From NCBI RefSeq assembly GCF_018613325.1, contig NZ_JAGGQJ010000008.1, positions 124,001 to 188,000 on the forward strand: a stretch of DNA of 64,000 bases. The letters run 5' to 3'. Every line of letters starts with the position of its first letter. The first letter of the stretch is position 1. A program made the position numbers and the translations under genes. The notes under the pieces are model-generated. The model had not been told where the DNA came from, ran no database searches, and saw only the letters and a program-made list of their open reading frames with translations. The DNA comes from Bacillus sp. ISL-34. GTDB taxonomy: Bacteria; Bacillota; Bacilli; Bacillales; DSM-1321. This document shows, in pieces, positions 1 to 8,368 of the stretch.

Positions 1-1
1 T

Positions 2-658
2 CTTTATCAATCCTACGATCATACAACACTCGCTAATGCAACACTGGGGTATTATTTTGCGCCAGTGTTTGTCATGGTTCTCTCACCATTTGTACTTAAG
101 GAGCTTTTACCAATTAAAAAAATTGTTTGTATTGGTGTAGCGATATTAGGTATGTTATTGATTATTGGAAACGGCATTAGCGCCTCTGGTAAAGATGATC
201 TACTTGGAATCCTTTTCGGGTTAGTTGCGGCTGCATTTTACGCAGCCTTAATGTTATTAAATAAATTCATTCGAAACATGGGCATGTTAGAGATTACAAT
301 CATTCAACTTGGAACAACTGCTTTACTTCTCTTTCCCTATGTATTATTCACTGAGGGATTTGGTATCTTGGAAGTATCAAGATCTTCCATTCCTTTTATA
401 ATACTCTTAGGCGTTGTTAACACTGGTATTGGCTTTTGGTTATTTTTTTCTGGTATGCTAAAGTTAAAGGGACAAAGTATTGCTATGCTAAGCTATGTAG
501 ATCCTTTTGTAGCTATACTGATTTCGGCTGTAATCTTACAGGAAAAAATGACAATTGTTCAAATTATAGGTGGCACACTCCTTTTAGGTTCAACTTTTAT
601 TAGTGAAAATAATTCAATTAATTTTCGAAAACAACACACGAAGATTTTAACAAAATAA
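2..658 (+). CDS. EamA/DMT-family transporter, 5' end outside window
   Basis: C-terminal part of a drug/metabolite transporter superfamily permease, an integral membrane exporter of unknown substrate. The reading frame is open from base 2, so the gene starts upstream of the window and only its last 218 codons are seen. About six hydrophobic helices are visible, including a glycine-rich segment near FGLVAAAFYAALMLLNKF and a final helix before a basic tail, which fits the second EamA repeat plus the end of the first. A GTG at 65 could be mistaken for the start, but the family-typical sequence continues before it (FAPVFVMVLSPFVLKE). A strong terminator follows the stop by about 10 bases, so it is the last gene of its transcript. 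Substrate cannot be inferred. Confidence 0.85.
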   Translation, partial: LYQSYDHTTLANATLGYYFAPVFVMVLSPFVLKELLPIKKIVCIGVAILGMLLIIGNGISASGKDDLLGILFGLVAAAFYAALMLLNKFIRNMGMLEITIIQLGTTALLLFPYVLFTEGFGILEVSRSSIPFIILLGVVNTGIGFWLFFSGMLKLKGQSIAMLSYVDPFVAILISAVILQEKMTIVQIIGGTLLLGSTFISENNSINFRKQHTKILTK

Positions 659-667
659 AGAAACGGG

Positions 668-698
668 GCAGTGAGGTGAAATCCCTCACTGCTTTTTT
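668..698 (+). terminator. Rho-independent terminator of the EamA gene
   Basis: A nine-base-pair stem (GCAGTGAGG pairing with CCTCACTGC) with a six-base loop is followed directly by six T. It lies ten bases after the EamA stop codon. Confidence 0.85.
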
Positions 699-775
699 AC
701 TATATTCCAAGTAAAAAGCCTAAGCTTTATTAATCACCTTACTTCCACTAAACTACTTCTTTATTAAACGGACGT

Positions 776-860
776 ACAGTTTGTGCCAACTCAACAATAT
801 GTCTAATAGAACTCCCCCGGTAAATTTATTATTTCTTACGAATGCTCGCTAACAGGTGCC
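776..860 (+). repeat. Degenerate intergenic repeat, copy 1 (related to 1226-1306)
   Basis: The stretch starting ACAGTTTGTGCCAACTCAAC reappears with a handful of mismatches at 1226-1264. Both copies are followed by a CTAACAGGTG motif (848-857 here). The rest of the 699-994 gap holds no recognisable gene. Confidence 0.5.
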
Positions 861-1007
861 TCGATAAGGAAGGTTGCTGAGGTAAACCCTTTTGTTATGC
901 AGAAAGGGGCAGTTTAGTTCAAGTAGCATAGTTTATTCGAACTGTATTTAAATTACTTTGGAATATTTTTTTATTTACTACGAATCCTAATTTTAGGAGG
1001 CGGAAAA

Positions 1008-1157
1008 ATGAAAAAACAAGAAAAGTCAAAAAAACTTGGCCAAAAAGCAGATTCAATGAATGCTATGGATCAGGGGTTAAACTTGTTTCCACAAATATTT
1101 AATAACGCTACTGGTATTGACAAGGGAAACGACGGTAAAATCAATAAAAATGATTAA
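1008..1157 (+). CDS. Small hypothetical protein, 49 aa
   Basis: Encodes a 49-residue, lysine- and asparagine-rich peptide beginning MKKQEKSKKLGQKADSMNAM. A perfect Shine-Dalgarno (AGGAGG at 995-1000) sits seven bases before the ATG, and a hairpin with a T run follows the stop by a few bases, so it has the layout of a real monocistronic gene. No membrane segment or signal peptide is seen and I do not recognise the family. Small, soluble, basic or Asn-rich peptides of this size in Bacillaceae are often sporulation products, but nothing in the sequence proves that here. Confidence 0.6.
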   Translation: MKKQEKSKKLGQKADSMNAMDQGLNLFPQIFNNATGIDKGNDGKINKND

Positions 1158-1160
1158 ATT

Positions 1161-1186
1161 GAACGCCTTTTTTAGGGCGTTTTTCT
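1161..1186 (+). terminator. Terminator after the 49-aa gene
   Basis: Stem ACGCC/GGCGT separated by a T-rich loop and followed by TTTTCTCTCTTCT, immediately after the stop codon at 1155-1157. Confidence 0.7.
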
Positions 1187-1225
1187 CTCTTCTCTAATGA
1201 TATTCTCCACTCTAATCCCTCCTTC

Positions 1226-1306
1226 ACAGTTTGTGTCAACTCAACAATAAGTTTTATAAAACTAACAGGTGTATTAGCTTAAGCTTGGAGATGTCTTTAT
1301 GGCAGC
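1226..1306 (+). repeat. Degenerate intergenic repeat, copy 2
   Basis: Second copy of the ACAGTTTGTG(C/T)CAACTCAAC element seen at 776, followed by AACTAACAGGTGTATTAGCT. Related AACTAAC(A/G/T)GGTG blocks recur at about 8924, 12449 and 13549. The surrounding 1187-1565 gap shows no other gene. Confidence 0.5.
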
Positions 1307-1580
1307 TTTTTCTTTATGGAACAAACGAAATAAGCTTTTTAGGGTAATTCAATAAAATATAAAATGGCTTACTTCTCAAAGATAAAAGGCTGATATAAAG
1401 TGTTGATTGGATAGATAAAACTTTTTAATGAAAATAACTAAAAGGACTTGAGCCTAACACAGTGTCAGGTTGTATAGTAAGGTTGCCGGCAAAAAACGAT
1501 GGAATGAATTCGTCAATAAGTTGACGGGGATCCTGAGGTATCCAAAGCAGCACTAAATCAATCTACAGGGGGGTGAAAAA

Positions 1581-1700
1581 ATGTCTAAAAATAAGAATAA
1601 GCAATTTAAGAATAATAATGCTTTACCTAAAACGGATGTAGAATTTGCGAATAATGGACTTGAAAAAATAGCATTAAAAGCCCAGGAAAGAAAAAAATAG
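1581..1700 (+). CDS. Small hypothetical protein, 39 aa
   Basis: A 39-residue, highly charged, Asn/Lys-rich peptide (MSKNKNKQFKNNNALPKTDV at its start, ending AQERKK). The ATG is preceded by a G-rich Shine-Dalgarno (AGGGGGGTG at 1567-1575). The size and composition resemble minor spore proteins of Bacillaceae, but I cannot assign it to a named family. It lies in the same gene-poor stretch as the 49-aa peptide at 1008. A reading frame on the opposite strand (1553-1762) is only the shadow of this one and has no ribosome binding site. Confidence 0.5.
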   Translation: MSKNKNKQFKNNNALPKTDVEFANNGLEKIALKAQERKK

Positions 1701-2031
1701 TAAACATATGTGACTTTAAAACTATCCCTCAAAAAACTAAAATTTTTGGGGGGGGGATACATAAATTATCGTCCAAATTAATGATTTGTTTCCCTTATAT
1801 CTTCTTCTTGTATACCTCTCTGAATTCGATTAGACCTTTGTGAATGTGGAATTTCCAAGTACTTCAACGTTAAACAAGCTAAGGAAGGGGATGTTAAATC
1901 CATTCAACTACATCTAAAGAGAATAAGAAGGTGATGAAATGTCCCTTAAGTGGAATTGTTGGGATAATGCGCCGAACTAATTATTAAAGAATATAATGTT
2001 AATCGTTATCAATAGATAGAAGAAACTTGTC
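1701..2031. other. Gene-free stretch
   Basis: No ORF with a ribosome binding site was found. The sequence is AT-rich and looks like decayed intergenic DNA. Only the terminator at its right edge, which belongs to the leftward thioesterase gene, is recognisable. Confidence 0.4.
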
Positions 2032-2063
2032 AAAAAAAGCCTCTGCTCACGGGAGTAAAGGCT
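2032..2063 (-). terminator. Terminator of the thioesterase gene
   Basis: Read leftward, AGCC(T)TT...AAGGCT-type stem with a GC-containing loop ends in seven T. It lies about 57 bases past the stop of the 2121-2648 gene. Confidence 0.7.
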
Positions 2064-2120
2064 CAAAGGATTTTGATTTTTATTTTTCGTAGATTGGTTT
2101 ACCCTTATCCGTAAAGAAGC

Positions 2121-2648
2121 TTAGCATGAACTATATTGTTCCCAGGGATAATTTGTAGTTAAAAATGCAGCCAATTCCTTACTGTTTTGTTTCCTTTCCT
2201 TACGAATTCTTGCTCGATGAGGTGCGGTTTCATGTAACTTTCGCTCTTCTTCTGTTTCAGGAATGACTTGTGGAACACGTGTGGGCCGGTTATGTTGATC
2301 AAGTGCCACAAAAGTTAATAGTGCAGTTGCTGCGATTTTACGTTTACCGCTTTTTAAGTCTTCTGCAATAATTTTAACGAAAACCTCCATCGATGAGGTG
2401 CCTGTCCATGTTACATAAGATTCAAAGGAGACTGCATCTGTTGTTTGAATTGGATGTAAAAAATCAACTGAATCTGTTGAAGCAGTTACACATTCCCTAC
2501 GGCTATGACGCGCTGCAGAAGTTGAGGATACTTGATCCAAGTGACTCATCAAACGGCCACCGAACAAAGTATTATGATTGTTTACATCATTTGGAAAAAT
2601 CCGACTTGTTCTTATAACTCTTGATTCTTTACAGTATTTAGTTTCCAT
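2121..2648 (-). CDS. Acyl-CoA thioesterase, hotdog fold (YkhA-like)
   Basis: A 175-residue cytosolic thioesterase predicted to hydrolyse acyl-CoA to free acid and CoA. The diagnostic hotdog motif NNHNTLFGGRLM with its upstream FPND is near residues 19-34, followed by the helix LDQVSSTSAARH and the strand SVDFLHPI, as in the YkhA/YciA-type acyl-CoA hydrolases. The C-terminal 30 residues are charged (RARIRKERKQ), also usual for this family. Two ATGs are possible; the second (METKYC) has better spacing from AAAGGGGAG, so it is used here, the other adds two residues. It is monocistronic with a terminator at 2032. Physiological substrate chain length cannot be told. Confidence 0.85.
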   Translation of the reverse strand: METKYCKESRVIRTSRIFPNDVNNHNTLFGGRLMSHLDQVSSTSAARHSRRECVTASTDSVDFLHPIQTTDAVSFESYVTWTGTSSMEVFVKIIAEDLKSGKRKIAATALLTFVALDQHNRPTRVPQVIPETEEERKLHETAPHRARIRKERKQNSKELAAFLTTNYPWEQYSSC

Positions 2649-2727
2649 TAACATATCTCCCCTTTAATTAACTTTCATATCGATTCGATTTTGAACAAGG
2701 TACTAATTAGCGAAAAATTCTGAATTT

Positions 2728-2880
2728 TTATACGTTAACTAAATCATAATCATTAAAATAAATTACTTCTGTTAGGATTTTACAACCTTGCATCCTCCTG
2801 AAAGCATCTTTAGCTTCTTTTTCAGAGTCAAACCCATATATTTTAATGTTGTTCTTTGAATGAACAGTGATTACCCACAT
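2728..2880 (-). CDS. Small conserved Bacillaceae-type protein, 50 aa
   Basis: A 50-residue ORF starting MWVITVHSKNNIKIYGFDSE and ending EVIYFNDYDLVNV. Reading leftward, GGAGG lies seven bases before the ATG. The pattern of alternating beta-type residues, a Lys/Glu-rich helix (SEKEAKDAFRRM) and a final strand suggests a small alpha/beta domain. I recall similar unnamed small proteins in Bacillus genomes, with the same MWV(I/V)TVHSK start, but no function is known to me. It is divergent from nothing and stands alone between the thioesterase and the sorbitol locus. Confidence 0.65.
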   Translation of the reverse strand: MWVITVHSKNNIKIYGFDSEKEAKDAFRRMQGCKILTEVIYFNDYDLVNV

Positions 2881-2904
2881 AACAGGCCTCCAATAAAAAG
2901 TTTT

Positions 2905-3003
2905 TTAAATCTGTTTTTCCATTAGAATGATAAATCGACCATTAACTTTGCGCAGTTTTTCAGAAACTTCTTTTTCTGAGTAGTGGAATAAAATTTTAAC
3001 CAA
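2905..3003 (-). CDS. Possible small ORF, 32 aa, start uncertain
   Basis: Reading leftward from TTG at 3003, a 32-codon frame encodes VKILFHYSEKEVSEKLRKV followed by a short hydrophobic strand and a basic end. The composition looks protein-like and a GAGGAG lies upstream, but about 14 bases from the TTG, which is too far. It could be a real tiny gene upstream of the 50-aa gene, or a gene remnant. Confidence 0.25.
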   Translation of the reverse strand: MVKILFHYSEKEVSEKLRKVNGRFIILMEKQI

Positions 3004-3329
3004 ATCCGTTTTTTATTCTCCTCTTTTTTTAAATCTTTTTGGTTAAGGACATATGTGCGTACCTCCTAAGTTTTTAAATCTTTATCAATCTACAATGCAA
3101 GTATCGCGCCAACTTTCTTTCTCAAAGTAATTCGCAGCTTTAAAAGAGCTTTAGAAACTATAGACTGCCAATTTTTTTTGCATGAATAATTTTTGTGTGT
3201 CGATAGCAAAATATTTTTGCACCCATCTGCAACCTTCAGGAAGGAGTTCTCCATTAATTGGTATAATTTTGTATAAATAATTTGATATTACAAACAGATG
3301 CTAACAACTTACTGTTAGATTTATAGAAA
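3004..3329. other. Gene-free stretch upstream of the sorbitol locus
   Basis: AT-rich sequence with no ORF carrying a convincing start. It ends in a strong rightward terminator (3330-3369) for which no rightward gene is visible, so a gene may have been lost here. Confidence 0.4.
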
Positions 3330-3369
3330 TGAAGCAGCCTGATCAAATGAAGCTGCTTCATTTTTTTTT
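3330..3369 (+). terminator. Strong terminator without an evident gene
   Basis: Perfect nine-base-pair stem TGAAGCAGC/GCTGCTTCA followed by nine T. No rightward ORF precedes it; it insulates the sorbitol promoter from upstream transcription. Confidence 0.75.
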
Positions 3370-3449
3370 GCTTTTCGATGGATAATAACTGGTACAAGAA
3401 GCACAAATGACATAATTTTTTTAAAATTTGCACAAGAGGCAGTTTTTTG

Positions 3450-3479
3450 TTGACGTAGCTATTTTTGTAAGCGTATACT
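3450..3479 (+). promoter_or_regulatory. Sigma-A promoter of the sorbitol operon with cre over the -10
   Basis: TTGACG (3450-3455) and TATACT (3474-3479) are separated by 18 bases. A near-consensus catabolite responsive element, TTGTAAGCGTATACT (3465-3479), fits WTGNAANCGNWNNCW except for its last base and covers the -10 box. CcpA binding there would directly block RNA polymerase when preferred sugars are present. Confidence 0.7.
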
Positions 3480-3492
3480 AAATTCAACAAAG

Positions 3493-3522
3493 CACAAATG
3501 ATTGTGTCTGCACAAATGTGCA
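3493..3522 (+). promoter_or_regulatory. Putative operators for the SorC-family regulator
   Basis: Two adjacent inverted repeats lie between the promoter and the regulator gene: CACAA-atga-TTGTG (3493-3506) and TGCACA-aa-TGTGCA (3509-3522). They share a CACAA core and sit just downstream of the -10 box, where a SorC/DeoR-type protein would control the operon. Binding by the neighbouring regulator is inferred. Confidence 0.55.
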
Positions 3523-3545
3523 TATTAAAAAGGGTGAGGGACTAA

Positions 3546-4520
3546 ATGGATAAAAGGGAAGAAAAAAGACTCTTAGTTAAAATTGCGCAAATGTACTATG
3601 AAGAAGATATGACTCAAGGTGCCATTTCAAAAGAGTTAGGTATATACCGAACATCCGTCAGCAGACTTTTAAAAAAAGCAAGGGAAGATGGAGTAGTTAA
3701 AATTACTGTTAGCAGCGATATTGATGGAGCTTTTGAATTGGAACGTCGAATGGAAAAGTTGTTTGGCTTAAAAGAAGTAATTATTGTTCCTGAAAAAAGA
3801 GACAGCACCGAACTGGATAAAAAGAAAGTGGTAGCGATGGCCGGGGCTGAATTACTAAAACGAATTATTAAAGACGGTGATGTCGTAGGCTGTGCCTGGG
3901 GAAGCACAATGGCAAGTCTGATCGGTGAATTTACCAACGCCGGAAAAAAAGACGCTCATTTTGTCCCTTTAGTAGGCGGGCCTGGACCAATGGATACGAA
4001 GCATCACGTCAATAGAATTGTTTATAATATTGCGGAAGATTTTGGAGGAACTTCTTATTTTATTGATGCTGCGGCAGTAGTGGAAAAAAAAGAAACAAAG
4101 GATGACATTGTTCAATCACACTACTTCACTAAAATAACGGAGCTTTGGGACAACTTAACAATTGCGGTAGTAGGGATTGGGAACCCAAACCAATCATCTA
4201 ATTTAGTCTGGGCCGGCTTTTGCGGCAATCGGGAAATTGAAGATTTAAATCAACAAGGTGCCATAGGTGATATCTGCTCACGATTTTATGATATAGATGG
4301 AAACCTGATTCAATCTGACTTATCTGATCGAACAATAGCCATTGAGCTGGAAAAACTAAAAAATATTCCATACTCAATCGGTATTGCAGAGTCTGTTGAA
4401 AAAGCTCCTTCCATTATCGGGGGATTAAGAGGAGGTTACATTAATACTCTGATCACCACTGAGGAAACGGCAAATGAAATCATTGAAATCATAGAAGAAA
4501 ATGGAGCTGCCTTATCTTAA
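3546..4520 (+). CDS. SorC-family sugar-binding transcriptional regulator
   Basis: A 324-residue regulator. Residues 1-60 form a helix-turn-helix (MTQGAISKELGIYRTSVSRL), and residues 60-320 are the sugar-phosphate-sensing SorC/DeoR-type effector domain (AGAELLKRIIKDGDVVGCAW, GIAESVEKAPSIIGGLRGGY). It is the first gene of the operon gutM-srlA-srlE-srlB-srlD and is preceded by its own palindromic operator candidates, so it very likely controls the operon and itself in response to sorbitol 6-phosphate. Enteric bacteria use the unrelated pair SrlR/GutM and clostridia a PRD activator; a SorC-type protein in this position is an alternative known in Gram-positive bacteria. Ribosome binding site GGGTGAGGG precedes the ATG. 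Confidence 0.88.
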   Translation: MDKREEKRLLVKIAQMYYEEDMTQGAISKELGIYRTSVSRLLKKAREDGVVKITVSSDIDGAFELERRMEKLFGLKEVIIVPEKRDSTELDKKKVVAMAGAELLKRIIKDGDVVGCAWGSTMASLIGEFTNAGKKDAHFVPLVGGPGPMDTKHHVNRIVYNIAEDFGGTSYFIDAAAVVEKKETKDDIVQSHYFTKITELWDNLTIAVVGIGNPNQSSNLVWAGFCGNREIEDLNQQGAIGDICSRFYDIDGNLIQSDLSDRTIAIELEKLKNIPYSIGIAESVEKAPSIIGGLRGGYINTLITTEETANEIIEIIEENGAALS

Positions 4521-4588
4521 GGAGTAATTATCTGATTGTAACGGAAACAAGATGTAAGATTCAGTTCATATGAAAAGAGGAAATCAAA

Positions 4589-5011
4589 ATGCTATGGTAT
4601 GTCATTATATTAATTGGTTTTTCTTGGCTTCTTCAAAGCATTTTTGGATTTTTGCAAATCAAGCATTTCAATAAAAGGTATGCAGAGTTGAGAAAGCTTG
4701 GAAGGGTCGCGATTGGGAAAAGAACGGGATTTTTTAAATCAGGCACTGTCGTAATGTTTGCAATTGACCGAAAAAACAACATTTTGAAAGCCGCCAAAAT
4801 GCAGGGAGTGACCGTGCTTTCAAGAGTAAGGAACTTAAAAGGATTTGAAGGGAAAAACCTCTTACACCTCGGTGAAGAGGATTTTAATAAAGTAAATAAG
4901 TTAACAAGGTTAGCCATTGAGGATGCACTGAACAGCTATCATATTATCTCTAAAGGAGGTGAATTGAAGGTTAAGAAAGGCTGGATTGATTTACTCTTAT
5001 CAAAAAAATAG
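4589..5011 (+). CDS. gutM: Glucitol operon activator GutM
   Basis: A 140-residue protein with one N-terminal transmembrane helix (residues 1-20, YVIILIGFSWLLQSIFGF) followed by a soluble basic domain containing the GutM-family features RTGFFKSGTVVMFAIDRKNN and a conserved LGRVAIGKR stretch. GutM proteins accompany glucitol/sorbitol PTS genes and act as operon activators in enteric bacteria. Position between the SorC-type regulator and the PTS genes supports the assignment. GAGGAAA lies before the ATG. Whether it acts on transcription here, alongside the SorC regulator, is not known. Confidence 0.85.
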   Translation: MLWYVIILIGFSWLLQSIFGFLQIKHFNKRYAELRKLGRVAIGKRTGFFKSGTVVMFAIDRKNNILKAAKMQGVTVLSRVRNLKGFEGKNLLHLGEEDFNKVNKLTRLAIEDALNSYHIISKGGELKVKKGWIDLLLSKK

Positions 5012-5031
5012 GAATTATTGAGGTGAATTGA

Positions 5032-5577
5032 ATGGATTGGCTTACAAATGCAGCAGATGGCTTTATGAATTTATTTAGAGCAGGTGCCGAAACTTTTGTC
5101 GATTTAGTAACAGGTATTGTTCCACTCCTTATCATGCTTTTAGTTGCAATGAATGCCCTTATACGGTTGGTTGGAGAAGAAAGAGTGGAACGGATCGCGA
5201 AGAAATCGAGTAAGAACCCACTTACAAGATATTTTGTTCTTCCGGTAATTGGAACGTTCGCTTTGGCAAATCCAATGACATTATCACTTGGTAAATTTTT
5301 GCCAGAAAAATACAAACCAAGCTATTATGCTGCTGCTTCTTATTCCTGCCACACGCATAACGGACTTTTTCCACACGTTAATCCAGGAGAGCTGTTCGTA
5401 TTCTTGGGAATTGCTGCAGGAATTACAACACTGGGATTTGAAACAACAGAACTTGCCCTTCGCTACTTCTTGGTGGGGATTTTCACAAACTTTTTAAGAG
5501 GTTGGGTAACAGATTTAACAACTTATTATGTATCTAAACAGCAAGGCGTTAAATTGAAAGAAACAGTGGGTCTCTAA
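5032..5577 (+). CDS. srlA: PTS glucitol/sorbitol transporter subunit IIC (SrlA)
   Basis: A 181-residue membrane component of the glucitol-specific enzyme II, close to the enteric SrlA length. The N-terminal amphipathic segment [20 protein letters not shown] is typical, followed by transmembrane helices near residues 22-45, 65-80 and 120-150, and by the conserved [20 protein letters not shown]. Together with SrlE and SrlB it imports sorbitol and phosphorylates it to sorbitol 6-phosphate. The start has a GAGGTGA about eight bases upstream and follows gutM by 20 bases; srlE follows by 13 bases, so the genes are co-transcribed. Confidence 0.93.
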   Translation: MDWLTNAADGFMNLFRAGAETFVDLVTGIVPLLIMLLVAMNALIRLVGEERVERIAKKSSKNPLTRYFVLPVIGTFALANPMTLSLGKFLPEKYKPSYYAAASYSCHTHNGLFPHVNPGELFVFLGIAAGITTLGFETTELALRYFLVGIFTNFLRGWVTDLTTYYVSKQQGVKLKETVGL

Positions 5578-5590
5578 GGAGGGGAAAGGA

Positions 5591-6616
5591 ATGACTCAAA
5601 CGGTTACGAAGTACAAGTCAATTATCGTCAATGCAGGGCAAGGCGGATTTGGCGGGCCATTAGTGATTTCACCGACAGAAGAAAAAAATAAAGTGGTTTA
5701 TGTAACGGGCGGAACAAGACCGGATATTGCAGACACCATTGCAGAATTAACAGGCTCTGAATTAGTCGACGGTTTTAAAACGAGTGTACCTGAGAATGAA
5801 ATGGCATGTGTCATCATTGATTGTGGCGGAACGCTCAGATGTGGCTTATACCCCAAAAAAAGAATCATGACGATCAATATCATGCCTACTGGACAAAGTG
5901 GCCCGTTAGCAATGCACATTACCGAGGACATTTACGTTTCTGGAGTAAAGCCTCAAAACATTGAATTGTATGAAGGTGCTGCAACACCTCCAACATCCAA
6001 TGTGAACAATGCTAACGGACAAGTTGAAAAAACAATTTCTAAACCTAAGTATAGCGCAGATGAAAAAATTAGTGAACAAAGAAAGCCTAAAGGCGTCATA
6101 GCACGCATTGGGATGGCGATGGGTTCCATCGTCAATGTCTTTTATCAGGCTGGCCGTGACACGATAGATACTGTCATTAAAACCATTTTACCGTTTATGG
6201 CTTTTGTGGCCATGTTAATCGGGGTGATTAAAGCATCTGGAATTGGGGATGTGTTCGCACAATACTTATCACCATTTGCAGGATCTTTGCCGGGCTTGCT
6301 CTTAATCTCTTTAATTTGCTCATTCCCATTATTATCACCATTCTTGGGACCGGGAGCTGTTATTTCACAGGTCATTGGGACATTAATTGGAGTGGAAATT
6401 GGAAAAGGAAATATCCCTCCGCACCTTGCCTTGCCAGCTCTTTTCGCGATTAACTCACAGGCTGGAGCTGATTTTGTTCCAGTTGGGCTAGGTTTAGCAG
6501 AGGCAGAAGTGGAAACCATTGAAGTCGGAGTTCCTTCCGTATTGTACGGACGTTTTTTAACCGGGGCACCAACCGTTTTCATTGCTTGGCTCGCAAGCTT
6601 CGGTTTGTATGAATAA
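5591..6616 (+). CDS. srlE: PTS glucitol/sorbitol transporter subunit IIBC (SrlE)
   Basis: A 341-residue subunit. The cytosolic IIB part (residues 1-125) begins with the glycine-rich [15 protein letters not shown] and holds the [15 protein letters not shown] segment with the conserved cysteine that carries the phosphoryl group. A linker of low complexity (residues 130-165, Asn/Lys rich) leads to a membrane part with helices at about 200-220, 235-255 and 320-338 and the conserved [19 protein letters not shown]. It is slightly longer than the enteric protein, mainly in the linker. A strong AAGGAGGGG ribosome site precedes the ATG. Confidence 0.93.
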   Translation: MTQTVTKYKSIIVNAGQGGFGGPLVISPTEEKNKVVYVTGGTRPDIADTIAELTGSELVDGFKTSVPENEMACVIIDCGGTLRCGLYPKKRIMTINIMPTGQSGPLAMHITEDIYVSGVKPQNIELYEGAATPPTSNVNNANGQVEKTISKPKYSADEKISEQRKPKGVIARIGMAMGSIVNVFYQAGRDTIDTVIKTILPFMAFVAMLIGVIKASGIGDVFAQYLSPFAGSLPGLLLISLICSFPLLSPFLGPGAVISQVIGTLIGVEIGKGNIPPHLALPALFAINSQAGADFVPVGLGLAEAEVETIEVGVPSVLYGRFLTGAPTVFIAWLASFGLYE

Positions 6617-6672
6617 TTACTAGAATAGATTCTGAATAGATGATTTAAAGCAAAGAATTGGAGGAGTTTCTT

Positions 6673-7038
6673 GTGCAGACAGTTTATCAAACTAAAATTA
6701 ACCAACTTGGTCCATCTGTCTCTGATTTTCTTGGAGAAAAAATGTTCATTCTATTCGGAGCTAATGCCCCGAGTGAATTAGCGGATTATTGCCTATTAAT
6801 TGATGTAAATGAAGTTAATGGTGATATCGAAAAGGACGACATTCTCGTCTTAGGCAATCATCAATATACCATTACCTCTGTAGGTGAAGTGGTGAAGAAG
6901 AATTTAGGTTCACTTGGACATATCACGTTAAAATTCAATGGTTCTGAAACGGCAGAATTACCTGGCACTATACATCTTGAAGAAAGAGATATTCAAATGC
7001 CGCAAGCAGGGACAACTCTTCAAATCTTGAAAAAATAA
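6673..7038 (+). CDS. srlB: PTS glucitol/sorbitol transporter subunit IIA (SrlB)
   Basis: A 121-residue cytosolic phosphocarrier passing the phosphoryl group from HPr to SrlE. The beta-rich fold and segments FGANAPSELADYC, GNHQYTITSVGE, LGSLGHITLKFNG and ELPGTIHLEE match IIA-Gut; the histidine in GNHQYTITSVG is the likely phosphorylation site region. The frame is open from TTG 6658, but GGAGGA at 6660-6665 places translation at GTG 6673 (MQTVYQTKINQLG), which aligns with the family start. It follows srlE by 56 bases. Confidence 0.9.
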   Translation: MQTVYQTKINQLGPSVSDFLGEKMFILFGANAPSELADYCLLIDVNEVNGDIEKDDILVLGNHQYTITSVGEVVKKNLGSLGHITLKFNGSETAELPGTIHLEERDIQMPQAGTTLQILKK

Positions 7039-7232
7039 GCTTGTCAAAGATTTATATAGAATAATTGAATGCAAGAAGAGGGATGTTTCCTCAAAGGAGC
7101 AAAACTCTCCCGAAAATTGAATCATTGAGAGCTAACACAGCTAAAACAAGACAAAAATAATTTAGAGTTTGTTACTCATTTTTAAATTTAACCTATGATT
7201 CTCGACTCTATATATAATAAGGAGGAAAAAGA

Positions 7233-8033
7233 ATGAATGAATCATGGCCTCAACTAGAAAATAAAGTGGCAATCGTTACGGGTGGTGCCTCTGGGATTGG
7301 CTCGAAAATTACAGCACATTTAGTAAAGAATGGTACAAAGGTGATTGTTTCCGATCTAAATGTAAATACTGGCGAACAAACTGATGGTACTTATCATATC
7401 CAATGCGACGTTACCAATAAAGAAAGCGTTGAAAATATGGTCACCAAAGCCACAGAGTTATTTGGAACTGTAGATATTTTAGTTAATAATGCTGGTGTAA
7501 ACTTACCACGTTTACTTGTTGATTTCCGTGGCGAAAAGCCACAGTATGAGTTAAGTGAAAAGGATTTTGATTTCATGGTTGCCGTCAATCAAAAAGGACC
7601 TTACCTTTGTGCTCAGGCAGTTGCGAGAGTAATGGTGAAAAATAATAAAGGCGTTATCATTAATATATCTTCTGAGGCAGGTATGGAAGGATCTTCTGGA
7701 CAAAGTGTTTATTCGGCAACAAAAGGTGCCGTCAATGGCTTTACCCGTTCTTGGGCAAAAGAACTAGGGAAATTCAACATCCGCGTAGTGGGTGTTGCGC
7801 CAGGGATCAATGAACAAACAGGTTTAACAACAGATGCTTATAATGAAGCATTAGCTTACACACGTGGAGTGACAGTAGAAGGTCTTGGATCAGATTACAG
7901 CAAAACAATACCACTTGGACGACCTGGTAAATTGGATGAAATTGGTGAATTGGTCACTTATCTAGCTTCAGACCGTTCTAGTTATATTACAGGTACAACC
8001 GTTAATATTTCAGGTGGAAAATCGCGCGGATAA
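7233..8033 (+). CDS. srlD: Sorbitol-6-phosphate 2-dehydrogenase (SrlD)
   Basis: A 266-residue short-chain dehydrogenase that oxidises sorbitol 6-phosphate to fructose 6-phosphate with NAD. It shows the cofactor motif TGGASGIG (near residue 17), NNAG (around 86), catalytic Ser in NISSEAG, and YSATK with the catalytic Tyr/Lys near 163-167. The C-terminal ASDRSSYITGTTVNISGG is typical. It closes the PTS operon, with a 194-base gap after srlB that contains TATATATAATAAGGAGG near the start, so an additional internal promoter is possible. A terminator follows at 8188. Confidence 0.9.
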   Translation: MNESWPQLENKVAIVTGGASGIGSKITAHLVKNGTKVIVSDLNVNTGEQTDGTYHIQCDVTNKESVENMVTKATELFGTVDILVNNAGVNLPRLLVDFRGEKPQYELSEKDFDFMVAVNQKGPYLCAQAVARVMVKNNKGVIINISSEAGMEGSSGQSVYSATKGAVNGFTRSWAKELGKFNIRVVGVAPGINEQTGLTTDAYNEALAYTRGVTVEGLGSDYSKTIPLGRPGKLDEIGELVTYLASDRSSYITGTTVNISGGKSRG

Positions 8034-8187
8034 ATAATGGCATCAAACCCTGAGATCCCCTTCATCCAAATCATGAATGATAACGGGGATGCTGGTTGGT
8101 TTTAAAATTCAATATAGAAGCGTTGTATGTTCCATCATTTAACTTTTAAGTCAGTACTCAATCAAAAAACAGGTGCATTTCTATTAT

Positions 8188-8224
8188 AAGGTTAGCCAGT
8201 TTATTTTACTGGTTGACCTTTTTT
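8188..8224 (+). terminator. Terminator of the sorbitol operon
   Basis: Thirteen-base arms (AAGGTTAGCCAGT and ACTGGTTGACCTT, with G-U pairs) and a seven-base loop are followed by a T run, about 155 bases after srlD. Confidence 0.8.
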
Positions 8225-8368
8225 AATAGAACAATTTATATCAGTAGGCAAGGTAGGACGTACGAGTGCGTGGGACTTTATAAAACCATAAGCTTGTCTC
8301 AGTCTTACTCTTTGGACATTACACACGGTCAACCTCATTTCCATAGTACATTCCTGTGTCAGTACCTT

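Noticed and set aside
1553..1762. Leftward frame of 69 codons
   Set aside because: It is the shadow of the 39-aa gene at 1581 and its start lies within a G run without a ribosome site.
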